Under the pieces are notes generated by a model. The model had not been told where the DNA came from and did no database searches. It saw only the letters and a program-made list of their open reading frames with translations. From an uncultured Alphaproteobacteria bacterium (GTDB lineage Bacteria > Pseudomonadota > Alphaproteobacteria > HIMB59 > GCA-002718135), in the NCBI GenBank assembly GCA_902584805.1, contig CACIBE010000001.1, forward strand, positions 62,001 through 126,000: DNA of 64,000 nt, written 5' to 3'. The stretch's first letter is position 1, and every line of letters begins with the position of its first letter. The position numbers and the translations under genes are program-made. Of the stretch, positions 16,768 through 25,985 are shown one piece after another.

Positions 16768-18331
16768 ATTCTTTCTTAAATTCTTTAATTGATAGCACTT
16801 CATTTATTGGCTTGTCCCACCTAATTCTATGAATTCGAGGAAAACGCATAGCGACACCTGATTTATGTCTTGTGCTTGGGAAGACATCGTCAAAAGCAAC
16901 TTCTAAAATAATTTCTTTTTTTACTTCTCTTACAGGACCAAATTTATTGGTAGTATTATTTCTAATAAATTTATCTAAAACTAATAGCTCTTTGTCTGTG
17001 TAACCGGAATACGCTTTTCCAATAGGAACTAGTTCATTTTCTTTCCACACACCAAATGTAAAATCTGAATAATATGATGACCTTTTGCCATGCCCTCTTT
17101 GAGCATACATTAAAATAGCATCAACTAGTTTTGGATTTTTTTTCCATTTGTACCAATACCCTTTTTTTCTTCCTGGTAAATATTCACTATTTTTAAGTTT
17201 AATCATAACACCTTCATTTAAATCATCATAAAAATTATTTTTATATTTAGTTAATTCTTCCCATGTTGAAAAATCAATGATGGTAGATAAATCAATTTGA
17301 TTAGTTGTATTTTTTTTTTGAAATCTTTCTAAATATTTTCTTCTTTTAACTAGAGATAATTTTCTTAAATCTTTTCCTTTATAAAAAAGGATATCATAAG
17401 CTCGTATGAAAACAGGAAACTTTTTTTGAAGTTCTTTTGACGCTTTTTTTCTATTTAATCTTTGTTGTAGATCATTAAAACCAGAGGGCTTAAAATTTCC
17501 ACCCACAAGTAATTCCCCGTCAATAACCGCATCACCTTTAGTAGTTTCAATTATTTCTGGGAATGCAGATGATATATTATCACCTGTTCTTGAGTATAGT
17601 GAAACACTTTTTGATGAAACCATAAGTTGAATTCTGATCCCATCCCATTTATATTCTGCTTGAAATTTATTTGCGTCTAATCTTTTAAAATCTTTTTCCT
17701 CATCAATTGGATTAGCAAGCATCATAGGATGAAATAATTTTTTAAAATCTATTTTTGGTTTTGATGTTTCATTTTTTAACCATTGAAATAAATTTTCATA
17801 TGGAAATTCTAGACCATGCCAAATTTCCTCAATCTCATTTACAGATTTATTATACAGATCAGCTAAGGCCGTTTTGACTAATCTTTCTGAGACTCCAATT
17901 CGCAATCCACCTGTGCAAATTTTAATTAAAGTCCACCTTTCGTTATTAGATAGTTCACTCAAAACTTTACTAAACTCTGTATTAATTTCAGACTTTTTAA
18001 TTTTTTTTATATTTTCTATTAAGGTAGATAAATTTTGTGATTTACCCTCTTTATTTGTTTTATTTGTTGGCCAAATTAATGATATTGTTTCTGCTAAATC
18101 CCCAACATAGTCATATGAATAATCAAATAAATGTTGATCTACTTGTTTATAGACAAGCTCTCTGAGTTTAGATGCTTTAATAAATTGAAATGAAAGTTGG
18201 TCAGATAAAATTGCAAGCGCATATGCACGGTTGATATCAAGTATTTTAAAATAATCTTGAAGTAATTTAATTTTAGTATTTCGACTTGGTGTTAAAATCA
18301 AATTGTGAAGTAAGGAAGAAAATTTTTTCAT
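16754..18331 (-). CDS. ATP-dependent DNA ligase of the damage-response cluster
   Basis: A 525-residue ATP-dependent ligase in addition to whatever NAD-dependent LigA the cell has elsewhere. The N-terminal helical DNA-binding domain (about 1-205) is followed by motif I EYKWDGIRIQ with the adenylated Lys228, RTGDNIS, VIDGELLVGG, the motif with EGVMIKL, and KKGYWYKWKK, in family order. The protein matches the group annotated as cisplatin damage response ligase. It is coupled by ATGA overlap to the exonuclease gene, and with the helicase and PdeM genes it completes the known four-gene LIG-EXO-Lhr-PdeM DNA repair module. The target lesion is not settled in the literature I know. Confidence 0.92.
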   Translation of the reverse strand: MKKFSSLLHNLILTPSRNTKIKLLQDYFKILDINRAYALAILSDQLSFQFIKASKLRELVYKQVDQHLFDYSYDYVGDLAETISLIWPTNKTNKEGKSQNLSTLIENIKKIKKSEINTEFSKVLSELSNNERWTLIKICTGGLRIGVSERLVKTALADLYNKSVNEIEEIWHGLEFPYENLFQWLKNETSKPKIDFKKLFHPMMLANPIDEEKDFKRLDANKFQAEYKWDGIRIQLMVSSKSVSLYSRTGDNISSAFPEIIETTKGDAVIDGELLVGGNFKPSGFNDLQQRLNRKKASKELQKKFPVFIRAYDILFYKGKDLRKLSLVKRRKYLERFQKKNTTNQIDLSTIIDFSTWEELTKYKNNFYDDLNEGVMIKLKNSEYLPGRKKGYWYKWKKNPKLVDAILMYAQRGHGKRSSYYSDFTFGVWKENELVPIGKAYSGYTDKELLVLDKFIRNNTTNKFGPVREVKKEIILEVAFDDVFPSTRHKSGVAMRFPRIHRIRWDKPINEVLSIKEFKKEFKID

Positions 18332-19317
18332 TCTATTTCCTCATCACTTCTTCCTTGGATGGAAAGGGGCTTTGAAACAAGATTTTGTTTCTTACAATAA
18401 TAAACTAATGCATCTTCCTGACCATGCGTAATAAGAATGTTTTTCGCTTTTGATTTTTTAATTGTATCTAATAATTCATTCCAATCGCTATGATCACTAA
18501 TAACTAACGGTAATTCAATACCTTGTTGTTTTGCTCTTTGCTTAACTGTCATCCATCCACTTGCCATGCAAATAATAGGATTAGGAAATCGTCTTGACCA
18601 ACGATCCTTTAATGCTGAAGGAGGGGCAATAATTATTTTACCCTCATAAAAGCTTTTATCCTTTGAAGAGACTTTTTCAAACTTTCCAATATTAATTTTT
18701 TCTTTTGAATAATATTGGCATAACTTTTCTAGAGAGCCATGAATATAAATTGTCTCATTATATTTCTGCTGGCGTAAAAGATTCATTACTCTTTGCGCTT
18801 TGCCAAGTGCATACGCACCAACAATATGACAATTATTTTTATTTATTTTTACAGATCGTATGAGTTTTTGAATTTCATCTTTGGGATCTGGATGTTGAAA
18901 TATGGGTAATCCAAATGTTGCTTCGGTAATTAAAGTATCACATTTAACTAGTTTGAAATTTTTACATGTTTCATCTTTTCCTACTTTATAATCACCTGTG
19001 ATGACTAAACGATGATTATTTTTTTCAATTAAAACTTGAGAACTACCTAAAATATGTCCCGCAGGGTGAAGAGTAAAATCATAGTTTTTAATTGAGTATT
19101 TTTGTCCGTATCTAAGAGGAGTAAATTTCTTCGCACATTTATCTCCGTAGCGAATTTTCATTATGTCTATTGTTTGCCTAGTAGCAATAACATGATCATG
19201 TCCAAATCGGGCGTGATCCGCGTGACCATGTGTAATAATTGCTGTTTTTTTCGGCAATATTGGATCTATATGTACATTTATATCTTTGATAAATAGTTGA
19301 TGGTTAATAAAATCCAT
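18328..19317 (-). CDS. Ligase-associated exonuclease (metallo-beta-lactamase/beta-CASP type)
   Basis: A 329-residue nuclease of the metallo-beta-lactamase fold. The metal site is visible in ITHGHADHARFGHDHVIAT (HxHxDH, near residue 29), LHPAGHILGSSQVLI near 82 and ITGDYKVGKDETC near 105; a late SDHSDWNELL is the beta-CASP-type His. It belongs to the group annotated as ligase-associated DNA damage response exonuclease. It is coupled to the ligase by ATGA overlap. Its ATG lies back to back with the helicase ATG (CAT followed immediately by ATG), so both promoters must lie within the opposing genes or be leaderless. Confidence 0.92.
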   Translation of the reverse strand: MDFINHQLFIKDINVHIDPILPKKTAIITHGHADHARFGHDHVIATRQTIDIMKIRYGDKCAKKFTPLRYGQKYSIKNYDFTLHPAGHILGSSQVLIEKNNHRLVITGDYKVGKDETCKNFKLVKCDTLITEATFGLPIFQHPDPKDEIQKLIRSVKINKNNCHIVGAYALGKAQRVMNLLRQQKYNETIYIHGSLEKLCQYYSKEKINIGKFEKVSSKDKSFYEGKIIIAPPSALKDRWSRRFPNPIICMASGWMTVKQRAKQQGIELPLVISDHSDWNELLDTIKKSKAKNILITHGQEDALVYYCKKQNLVSKPLSIQGRSDEEIE

Positions 19318-21750
19318 ATGAATATAAATAAATCGAATCCCTTATTATTACACCCCTTAAACAAGTGGATGAAGAAAAAAAAATGGTCCTGGTTCCCTCA
19401 TCAAATTGAAACTTTTCGGTATGTTCGAACAGGATCTGATGTTGTAGTATTTGCTCCAACTGGTGCTGGCAAAACATTAACAGGGTTTATTAATCCAATA
19501 GATGATTTAACAAAATTAAAAAAATTCAAAGGTCTTCATACCCTCTATATTTCTCCATTAAAATCTCTTGCAAATGATATTGTGAGAAATTTAGAGAAGC
19601 CTATTAAAGAGCTTGATTTGAATATTTCATTTCAAGTAAGAACAGGTGACACAACACCATATAAAAAACAAAAACAAAAACAAAAACCTCCTAACATTCT
19701 TATTACAACTCCAGAGTCACTTGCATTATTAAATTCATATGAGAATGCGAAAGAATTTTTTCACAATCTAAAATATATAATAATTGATGAGATACACACT
19801 TTTTTAGATAATAAGAGAGCTGATCTTCTAAGTTTAAATATTGAAAGATTACAAACTTTCTCTCCAAATTTACAACGAATAGGGTTGTCAGCAACTCTCA
19901 AAAATAAACAAGATGCCAAAAAATGGCTTTGTCGCAAAAAACCAAAAATAGTTTCTTATGAAAATTCAGTTTTACCTAAGATTAAAATTTTACAATCAAA
20001 AGAACGTATTCCTTGGTCTGGTCATATGGCTACGTATTCTATTAATGAAATCTATAAAGAAATAATGAAATCAAAATTAACTATTATTTTTGTTAATACG
20101 AGGGCGCAAGCTGAATATATGTTTAAAAACTTATGGCTTATTAATAAGAAAAAATTAAAAATTGCTGTTCACCACGGTTCATTAGAAAAAAACTTACGTT
20201 TAAAAGTAGAAAATAATCTTAGCAAGGGATTAGTTGACTGTGTTGTTGCGACTTCTTCTTTAGAGCTTGGATTAGACTATGGAGATGTAGAAAAAATAAT
20301 TCAAGTCGGAGCACCAAAGGGAATTAATAGATTATTACAGCGCGTGGGAAGATCAAATCATAATTTAAACACTCCTTCAAAAGCAATTTTAGTACCCACT
20401 AATCGTTTTGAGTTTATTGAAGCAAAGGCTGCTATTGAAGAAATAAAAAAAAATAACTTAGATAAAATTGATTTAAAAGAAGGTAGTTTTGATGTTGTGG
20501 CTCAACATATTTTTGCAACGGCTTGTGCGGGGCAATTTGATATTAACGATCTCTACGTAGAAATTATAAAAGCATATCCATATAAAAATTTAAATTTTAG
20601 TGATTTCAAGGAATTAATCAATCTCATACAAGATGGTGGATATGTTTTAAAAAATTATGATCAATTTAAGAGAATCTTTCAATTAAGAGAAAATAAAAAT
20701 ATTTATAAGCTAGTAAATAGAAGAGAAACACGAAAATACCGCATGAATGTTGGAACAATAATTGAAAATCCGATGTTAAAAATAAAACTTGGAACAAAAA
20801 CGCTAGGTAACATAGAAGAAGTTTTTATTCAAAATCTTTCTCAAGGTGATTCATTTATATTTGCTGGTCAAGTATTAGAGTTTCAATCAATGAAAAATAA
20901 TTTAGTACAAGTTAAAAGAAGTAAATCATTAATTTCTAAAATTCCATCTTATTCCGGTGGCAGAATGCCATTATCAACAAATTTGGCTAACTCAGTTAGG
21001 GCTTTATTGGCAAAAAGTAATATGCGGGAATTATATCCAGACCAAATTACTGAATGGTTAACAAGACAAAAAAATATATCTAAAATTCCAAAAAAAGATG
21101 AATATCTAGTCGAGCAATTCCCCCGAAAAAAAAATTTTTATACTGTTATCTATACTTTTGTAGGATGGCATGCCAATCAAACACTAGGATTTTTATTACT
21201 TAGAGGCTTTAAGGAATTTAATTATAAACCTCTAGGTTTTGTTGCAAATGATTATGCTATTGTTTTATGGTCTTTAAAAGAAGTTAAAGAAATTAAAACA
21301 ATTCTAAATTTAGGATTGTTAGATAAACATTTGGATAATTATCTTGAAGAAACTTCAATAGTCAAAAGATTGTTTAGAGACAATGCAATTATATCTTGTT
21401 TAATAGAAAGAAGGTTGCCAGGGATGGAAAAAACTGGGAAGCAAGTTTTATTTAGTTCTGATTTAATTTATACAGTATTAAAAAAAAATGAACCAGATCA
21501 CATTCTTTTAAAATCATCATATGAAGATGCAAAAAAGAATATGATAGATTATGATAGACTAAGAGAAATCTTAAAAAAAATTGATAAGAAAATTATATTA
21601 AAGAAACTAACAAGTATATCACCATTGGCTGTTCCGATTATTCTTGAAATAAATAGAGAAAATTTATCAAAAAAGGAAACAGATGAATATATTTTAGAGG
21701 ATTTAGAAAATGAAATATTAAAAGAGGCTAATGTACTATCAATTAATTAA
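19318..21750 (+). CDS. Lhr-type DEXH helicase, ligase-associated
   Basis: A superfamily 2 DNA helicase of about 810 residues, matching the Lhr-Core length rather than full Lhr. It has Walker A APTGAGKT (Lys52), YISPLKSLANDI, LITTPESLALL, the DEIH box IIIDEIHTFLD near residue 160, LSATL, and the C-terminal RecA lobe with ATSSLELGLDYGDVE and QRVGRSNH, followed by the Lhr winged-helix and core regions. I use the ATG at 19318. In-frame TTG at 19297 and ATG at 19300 are alternatives that would overlap the exonuclease gene; none has a clear ribosome site. It translocates 3'-5' on DNA in homologues and works with the linked nuclease, ligase and phosphoesterase. Confidence 0.92.
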   Translation: MNINKSNPLLLHPLNKWMKKKKWSWFPHQIETFRYVRTGSDVVVFAPTGAGKTLTGFINPIDDLTKLKKFKGLHTLYISPLKSLANDIVRNLEKPIKELDLNISFQVRTGDTTPYKKQKQKQKPPNILITTPESLALLNSYENAKEFFHNLKYIIIDEIHTFLDNKRADLLSLNIERLQTFSPNLQRIGLSATLKNKQDAKKWLCRKKPKIVSYENSVLPKIKILQSKERIPWSGHMATYSINEIYKEIMKSKLTIIFVNTRAQAEYMFKNLWLINKKKLKIAVHHGSLEKNLRLKVENNLSKGLVDCVVATSSLELGLDYGDVEKIIQVGAPKGINRLLQRVGRSNHNLNTPSKAILVPTNRFEFIEAKAAIEEIKKNNLDKIDLKEGSFDVVAQHIFATACAGQFDINDLYVEIIKAYPYKNLNFSDFKELINLIQDGGYVLKNYDQFKRIFQLRENKNIYKLVNRRETRKYRMNVGTIIENPMLKIKLGTKTLGNIEEVFIQNLSQGDSFIFAGQVLEFQSMKNNLVQVKRSKSLISKIPSYSGGRMPLSTNLANSVRALLAKSNMRELYPDQITEWLTRQKNISKIPKKDEYLVEQFPRKKNFYTVIYTFVGWHANQTLGFLLLRGFKEFNYKPLGFVANDYAIVLWSLKEVKEIKTILNLGLLDKHLDNYLEETSIVKRLFRDNAIISCLIERRLPGMEKTGKQVLFSSDLIYTVLKKNEPDHILLKSSYEDAKKNMIDYDRLREILKKIDKKIILKKLTSISPLAVPIILEINRENLSKKETDEYILEDLENEILKEANVLSIN

Positions 21751-22384
21751 TTTTGGTGATGAAGAATTTTATGCTTACCCAAATAAATCTCTTTATTGGA
21801 AAAGACTAAATACCCTGATTATATCAGATTTACATATTGGAAAATCTATTAGTTATGCAAAGAATAAGCAATTCTTACCTCCATATGATACCAAAGAAAT
21901 ATTAAACGAACTTTTTGTTAGTTTAGATAAGATTAAACCAAGCAATTTAATTATAGTTGGAGATTTGTTACACGATATTTTTTCAACTTTGAGTTTAAAA
22001 GATCAAGATCATAAAAATATTGGTCAATATATGGAAAATACTGATTTCATATGGATCAAGGGTAATCATGATAGAAATATACAAATTGAAGGTTTTAAAA
22101 ATTTTACAAATTATGAAATTGATAAATTTTTGTTTACACACATACCTATCGAAACACATTTATTTCAAATTTGTGGTCACTATCATCCAAAAGTAAAAAT
22201 TATACACAGAGGGAAAACTATTTTTAAAACATCTTTTGTACATAATGAAAAAATATTAATTTTACCAAGTTTTGGAATTTTAACAGGTGGATTGGATATC
22301 AATTCTAAGGAAATAAGCAATGTATTGGGTAAGAAAAATTTGAATATTTATCCTGTGGGACAGGATAAAGTTTATAAATTATAA
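21731..22384 (+). CDS. pdeM: Ligase-associated metallophosphoesterase PdeM
   Basis: A 217-residue calcineurin-fold phosphoesterase. The five metal motifs are visible in order: ISDLHIGKSIS (near residue 32), VGDLLHDIF (near 76), KGNHDRNI (near 105), FTHIPIE and CGHYHPK. Members of this group (MPE/PdeM) are endonucleases or phosphodiesterases genetically fixed next to Lhr, Exo and Lig. It overlaps the helicase end by 20 bp behind AAAGAGG, so it is translated from the same message. It converges on the DUF4149-like gene, overlapping its end by 13 bp. Confidence 0.92.
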   Translation: MYYQLINFGDEEFYAYPNKSLYWKRLNTLIISDLHIGKSISYAKNKQFLPPYDTKEILNELFVSLDKIKPSNLIIVGDLLHDIFSTLSLKDQDHKNIGQYMENTDFIWIKGNHDRNIQIEGFKNFTNYEIDKFLFTHIPIETHLFQICGHYHPKVKIIHRGKTIFKTSFVHNEKILILPSFGILTGGLDINSKEISNVLGKKNLNIYPVGQDKVYKL

Positions 22385-22800
22385 TTAAAGTAGTTATTAA
22401 TCACGATCCCAATTAAAATAATAAAATTCAATACAAATAATAAAACTGAAAGCAAATGCATATATTTAAAACTTGAAGATACTTTTTTATCACCTTCTAA
22501 TTCTTTATCTCTAAAATTATTAATTTTAAGTGTTAAAAAATTTCGATTAATAATAAAACTTATAGCCACTACTATTAATAAAATAGAATTTAAAATATTA
22601 CCTGAAACATAACTAGGGATTAAAGATAAAACAGCTATTATAAATCCAAATAAAAACATTCTGGGAAAGATTGTTCTTAAAAATTTACTGCTTGCGTTAG
22701 TGCTTAATGTGGCAAAGACTGAGGGCGAGACAACAGTCATAAAAAAAACCATAGACCCGATTAGGATTGTTAATAAAAAATTAAGGGTATAAATTATCAT
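22372..22800 (-). CDS. DUF4149-like membrane protein
   Basis: A 142-residue inner-membrane protein with four predicted helices: two at the N-terminus (around residues 4-25 and 48-65), one near 70-85, and one near 115-137. VVSPSVFATLSTNASSKFLRTIFPRMFLFGFIIA resembles the conserved core of DUF4149/TMEM205-like proteins, where a helix end followed by a Phe-Pro-Arg turn is typical. Function is unknown. It is the last gene of the minus-strand group 22372-25942 and is separated from the TPR gene by a hairpin. Confidence 0.7.
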   Translation of the reverse strand: MIIYTLNFLLTILIGSMVFFMTVVSPSVFATLSTNASSKFLRTIFPRMFLFGFIIAVLSLIPSYVSGNILNSILLIVVAISFIINRNFLTLKINNFRDKELEGDKKVSSSFKYMHLLSVLLFVLNFIILIGIVINNYFNYNL

Positions 22801-22807
22801 CAGTTAA

Positions 22808-22832
22808 AATTGCTCTTCTATAAAGAGCAATT
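22808..22832 (-). terminator. Hairpin between the TPR and DUF4149-like genes
   Basis: A perfect 10-bp stem, AATTGCTCTT/AAGAGCAATT, closes a CTATA loop. On the minus strand it is followed by TTTAAC, so it can act as a weak terminator for the TPR gene, or attenuate read-through into the DUF4149-like gene, whose start is only 8 bp past the stem. Confidence 0.6.
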
Positions 22833-22839
22833 GTTATGT

Positions 22840-23304
22840 TTATGAATTGTCAATTGCTGTTTTTAATTTTCTATATTCCATAGAATTAGTTCCAGCTAAA
22901 GTTTCTAACTTTAACAACATTTCATTTGCTTTATTCATCTTTCCAAGTGTGATGTAAAGCTCACCTAGATATTCGTGTGCTCCTAAATGTTCAGGGTTTG
23001 CTTCTAACGCAATTTGATATGCATCGAAAGCTTTGTCTAAATTTGGCTCACTATGTTTTCTGTAACTAAATCCAAGCAAATTATACACATCAGCTTTTTT
23101 ATCACCAAGATCTTTACGCTTAGTCATTTTTTCAAGCAATTTGATCGATTTATCAAATTTCTTGTAATAGACTAATTCGTAGGCTTTATCGTAAAGCTTA
23201 ATAACTTGTTCACCTGCAGACATACTTGAGCTACTGTCGTCTGAACTTGCTGCAGCAAATACACCTGAACTAATAAATAATAATGTAAGTAATATTCTAA
23301 TCAT
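22840..23304 (-). CDS. Small exported TPR protein
   Basis: I use the ATG at 23304; the frame also has a TTG one codon earlier. The 154-residue product has a signal peptide ending near SSGVFAAA, a Ser-rich linker, and three TPR-like pairs: AYELVYYKKFDKSIKLLEKMTKR, KADVYNLLGFSYRKHSEPNLDKAFDAYQIALEANPEH and HEYLGELYITLGKMNKANEMLLKLE. It is likely periplasmic and a protein-protein adaptor. It belongs to the minus-strand group with the DUF4396, UnbV and Cys-rich proteins, whose common job is unknown. Confidence 0.8.
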   Translation of the reverse strand: MIRILLTLLFISSGVFAAASSDDSSSSMSAGEQVIKLYDKAYELVYYKKFDKSIKLLEKMTKRKDLGDKKADVYNLLGFSYRKHSEPNLDKAFDAYQIALEANPEHLGAHEYLGELYITLGKMNKANEMLLKLETLAGTNSMEYRKLKTAIDNS

Positions 23305-23361
23305 CAAAACCAGATATGTGTGTTTAAACTAATTTCAATATTCGTTTGTGAATTAATTTAA

Positions 23362-23820
23362 TTAATGGCAGGCAATATTATATTTTTTTAATCTGTAATA
23401 ATTATATGGCCACGGAGTTAGAAAGCCTGCAAGAAGCATTATAGGTATTACCCACCATACAAGTTTAGCGCCACCCATAATGATCCAGTCAACAGCATTC
23501 ATTGCTATTTCCATAGACACCATTGAAATTAAACTCATTCCTATGGCTGTTTTAAAAGCTTTGCTGATAATCATTTGTCTTGATAAAACGACAGTTTCTA
23601 AAATGATGCTTGTAATAATGCCATTAATGATTGCTAGGATCATAATATAAAGAGTAGGCCAAGGAATGCCAGTTAATTGAAAATAGAGTATGGTTCCAAA
23701 ATCGCCAATACTACATCCTAGCAAACACCAAGCAGTATTTTTTGCACTTCTTCTCCATGTATGTTTACATTTCCAATGAAAACGTGGAGCTGGTTTTTTG
23801 AATGTTTCAGCAACAGACAT
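23362..23820 (-). CDS. DUF4396-like membrane protein
   Basis: A 152-residue inner-membrane protein. After a Lys/Arg/Trp-rich N-terminus (WKCKHTWRRSAKNTAWCLLGCSIGDFG), which is the characteristic opening of the DUF4396 family, there are four hydrophobic helices. Cys residues at about 18, 32 and 36 and the final NIACH are possible metal or redox ligands. Function of the family is unknown. The gene is only 5 bp downstream of the UnbV-type gene and should be co-translated with it. Confidence 0.72.
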   Translation of the reverse strand: MSVAETFKKPAPRFHWKCKHTWRRSAKNTAWCLLGCSIGDFGTILYFQLTGIPWPTLYIMILAIINGIITSIILETVVLSRQMIISKAFKTAIGMSLISMVSMEIAMNAVDWIIMGGAKLVWWVIPIMLLAGFLTPWPYNYYRLKKYNIACH

Positions 23821-23825
23821 TTAAA

Positions 23826-25241
23826 TTATATCCCTTGTTTAAATTCGGAAGTCTTATTTATATCATTAATTTCATAACTATCAATTGTACCATTAGTCCA
23901 TTTAATTGAGATATTTTTAATTACTTCACCTGGGCGTAAACCGTAATGTGCTACTGGTTCCATTTGACATAAATATCCTGAACCAGCATCAATAGTCTTA
24001 GCATGATTTCTTAAATTTGTATGTAAGGTAACAGTTGCACCTCTTGCCGGAGCACCAAAGGTGTTGAGAGGTTTGATTCTAATATAATTTCTATTTGATA
24101 TATTTGCCTTAAATAGACTGAGTGGTTGAGCCCCTGATTCACCATGAGAAATAAGTAATTCTAAAATTCCATCTCCATCAATATCAGCAACAGCAGCACC
24201 AGTTCCTAAACCTTGCGCTTCAAGTGCTTCGTTTAATTTAATTTCTTCTAAGTTTCCTTCATCAAGAATACGAAAGAGTTTATTTGGTTGACCTATATTA
24301 TTTAAAAAAATTTCATCATAACCATCATTATCAAAGTCAGCCGATATAACAGTTCGTATTCTACTTGGTGATCTAAAATCTAATGAAGACATATCAAGAA
24401 AAGATTCTTTTTGTTTTACAAAAATACGATGATAACCTTCCCAGTTACTTGTTATAATATCAAGTTCACCTCTATACAAAAAATCTGTTAAAGCAGTTCC
24501 ACGACCATTTTGAAAAGTATCTTGAACATTTTTTTCAATAGCAACATCATTAAAATTACCATTAATATTTTTATATAAAAAATTTGGACCTCTTTCATTG
24601 GCTGCAAATATGTCCATGCTATCAGAAACTATATGTCCTGAAATTACAGCTCTTCCTCCAGTTATTTGATCTATTCCAAGCATTGGAGCTAAATCTTCAA
24701 CTTCATTTTCTTTAATTTCATAAAATCTAGTAGGACCTCCATAATTAGCAACATATATGCCATACTTTCCTGATCCATTTCTGTCTACACAAACAACAGA
24801 TCTGCCTGCGGTTAAGTTTAAATTTTCTAAATTTTTTTCTAACTCAAAATAATCGAATATTTTGTTATTGTTATCCAATAATCTATCAGAGTATTTTTTT
24901 TCTCCACTATACGTATCAGTATTTAAGAAATAAATTTCTTCAAAACCATCCTGATCTATATCGCAAGCTGATACGCCAATGGTACTCCTATCTTCATCAA
25001 TGAATAAAGGATCTTGAATTGTGTTAATTAGTTTACCATTTTTATAACTTAGAGCTAGATTAGAGTAACCAAAACCTGCAACAATAAATTCATAACTTCC
25101 ATCTTTATCAAAGTCAGTTACTGAAATACCATAACTTAATCTATCATTATTATTTTTAATGATATTTGAAATATTAGAAAAAAATTCTGCCTTAGCCATA
25201 CTAGATATTAATAAGATAAAAATAAAAACTAACTTACTCAT
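23826..25241 (-). CDS. Secreted FG-GAP / ASPIC-UnbV repeat protein
   Basis: Start chosen at the ATG at 25241 (MSKLVFIFILL), giving a clean signal peptide; a TTG at 25256 would overlap the upstream stop. The 471-residue protein carries repeated Ca-binding-like loops FDKDGSYEF, DIDQDGFEEI, DFDNDGYDEI and DIDGDGILEL, as in FG-GAP/VCBS beta-propellers. It ends in an ASPIC/UnbV domain (NYIRIKPLNTFGAPARGATVTL, then GSGYLCQMEPVAHYGLRPGE). Such proteins are exported and bind other proteins or sugars. It lies 11 bp after the Cys-rich gene stop and 5 bp before the DUF4396 gene. Confidence 0.82.
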   Translation of the reverse strand: MSKLVFIFILLISSMAKAEFFSNISNIIKNNNDRLSYGISVTDFDKDGSYEFIVAGFGYSNLALSYKNGKLINTIQDPLFIDEDRSTIGVSACDIDQDGFEEIYFLNTDTYSGEKKYSDRLLDNNNKIFDYFELEKNLENLNLTAGRSVVCVDRNGSGKYGIYVANYGGPTRFYEIKENEVEDLAPMLGIDQITGGRAVISGHIVSDSMDIFAANERGPNFLYKNINGNFNDVAIEKNVQDTFQNGRGTALTDFLYRGELDIITSNWEGYHRIFVKQKESFLDMSSLDFRSPSRIRTVISADFDNDGYDEIFLNNIGQPNKLFRILDEGNLEEIKLNEALEAQGLGTGAAVADIDGDGILELLISHGESGAQPLSLFKANISNRNYIRIKPLNTFGAPARGATVTLHTNLRNHAKTIDAGSGYLCQMEPVAHYGLRPGEVIKNISIKWTNGTIDSYEINDINKTSEFKQGI

Positions 25242-25252
25242 TTCAAGTATTC

Positions 25253-25942
25253 TCAATTTGCCAATCTAATAAAAATGTCGCCCATTCCAAAATTAAGTTC
25301 TTCGAGAGGCATGCTATTTCTAGCTTCGCACATAGGGCCAGTTATCTGGTCATTTTTTATGTAATCAATATCGAAAACATCACATATTTTTGCATTATGC
25401 AATACACCAATAACAAGTTTGTTATCTACTGAGTATGTATATTCTTTATTTAATTTATTACCTTTACAAAAATAATCTCTATTAACAAGTTCAGGAAAAT
25501 CATTTTTGTTGCATGGATTATCAACAACGATTGTATATATATCTTTTGATTGATCTTTAAAATCGATGTTGATTTTTTTTGTTTCTGAATATTTCATTAC
25601 ATCGCATAAGCAAGGCCAACAACATTTGTAATATTGACCACAAATTCTTTCATCATTTTCTAAATTAGTAAGAAAAATTTCATCTGGCTGTGCATCTGGA
25701 GGAATTAGAGAGCCTGACACAGCACAGTATAACTTGTTAAATTGCATAAACTCTTCATATTCTAAGTTTTGATCTAAAATATATTTAAAAAATCTTGGTC
25801 CTGCTGCATTTCTATTCCCATCAGGAAAAATAATAGACCAATCGTTAACAAGTCTCTCATACAATTTTTCTGTATTTGCATTGACCTGAGAAATGGGCAA
25901 AAATATTAATAAAAATATAATTGTAGCAAGTAATTTTCTCAT
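25253..25942 (-). CDS. Secreted cysteine-rich protein of unknown function
   Basis: A 229-residue protein with a signal peptide (residues 1-22, ending QVNA). It has about ten cysteines after the signal, including the dense cluster YYKCCWPCLCDVM near residue 105 and single ones in KLYCAVSG, DERICGQ, VDNPCNK, DYFCKG, AKICDVF and GPMCEAR. This suggests several disulfides or a metal site in the periplasm. I do not recognise a family. It is the first gene of the minus-strand group that continues with UnbV-type and DUF4396 proteins. Its upstream region holds a tandem 11-bp repeat (25986-26007). Confidence 0.72.
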   Translation of the reverse strand: MRKLLATIIFLLIFLPISQVNANTEKLYERLVNDWSIIFPDGNRNAAGPRFFKYILDQNLEYEEFMQFNKLYCAVSGSLIPPDAQPDEIFLTNLENDERICGQYYKCCWPCLCDVMKYSETKKINIDFKDQSKDIYTIVVDNPCNKNDFPELVNRDYFCKGNKLNKEYTYSVDNKLVIGVLHNAKICDVFDIDYIKNDQITGPMCEARNSMPLEELNFGMGDIFIRLAN

Positions 25943-25985
25943 AAAAATTAAATAGTTTTACCTTTTAAAATGTAAATCCCTTGCT

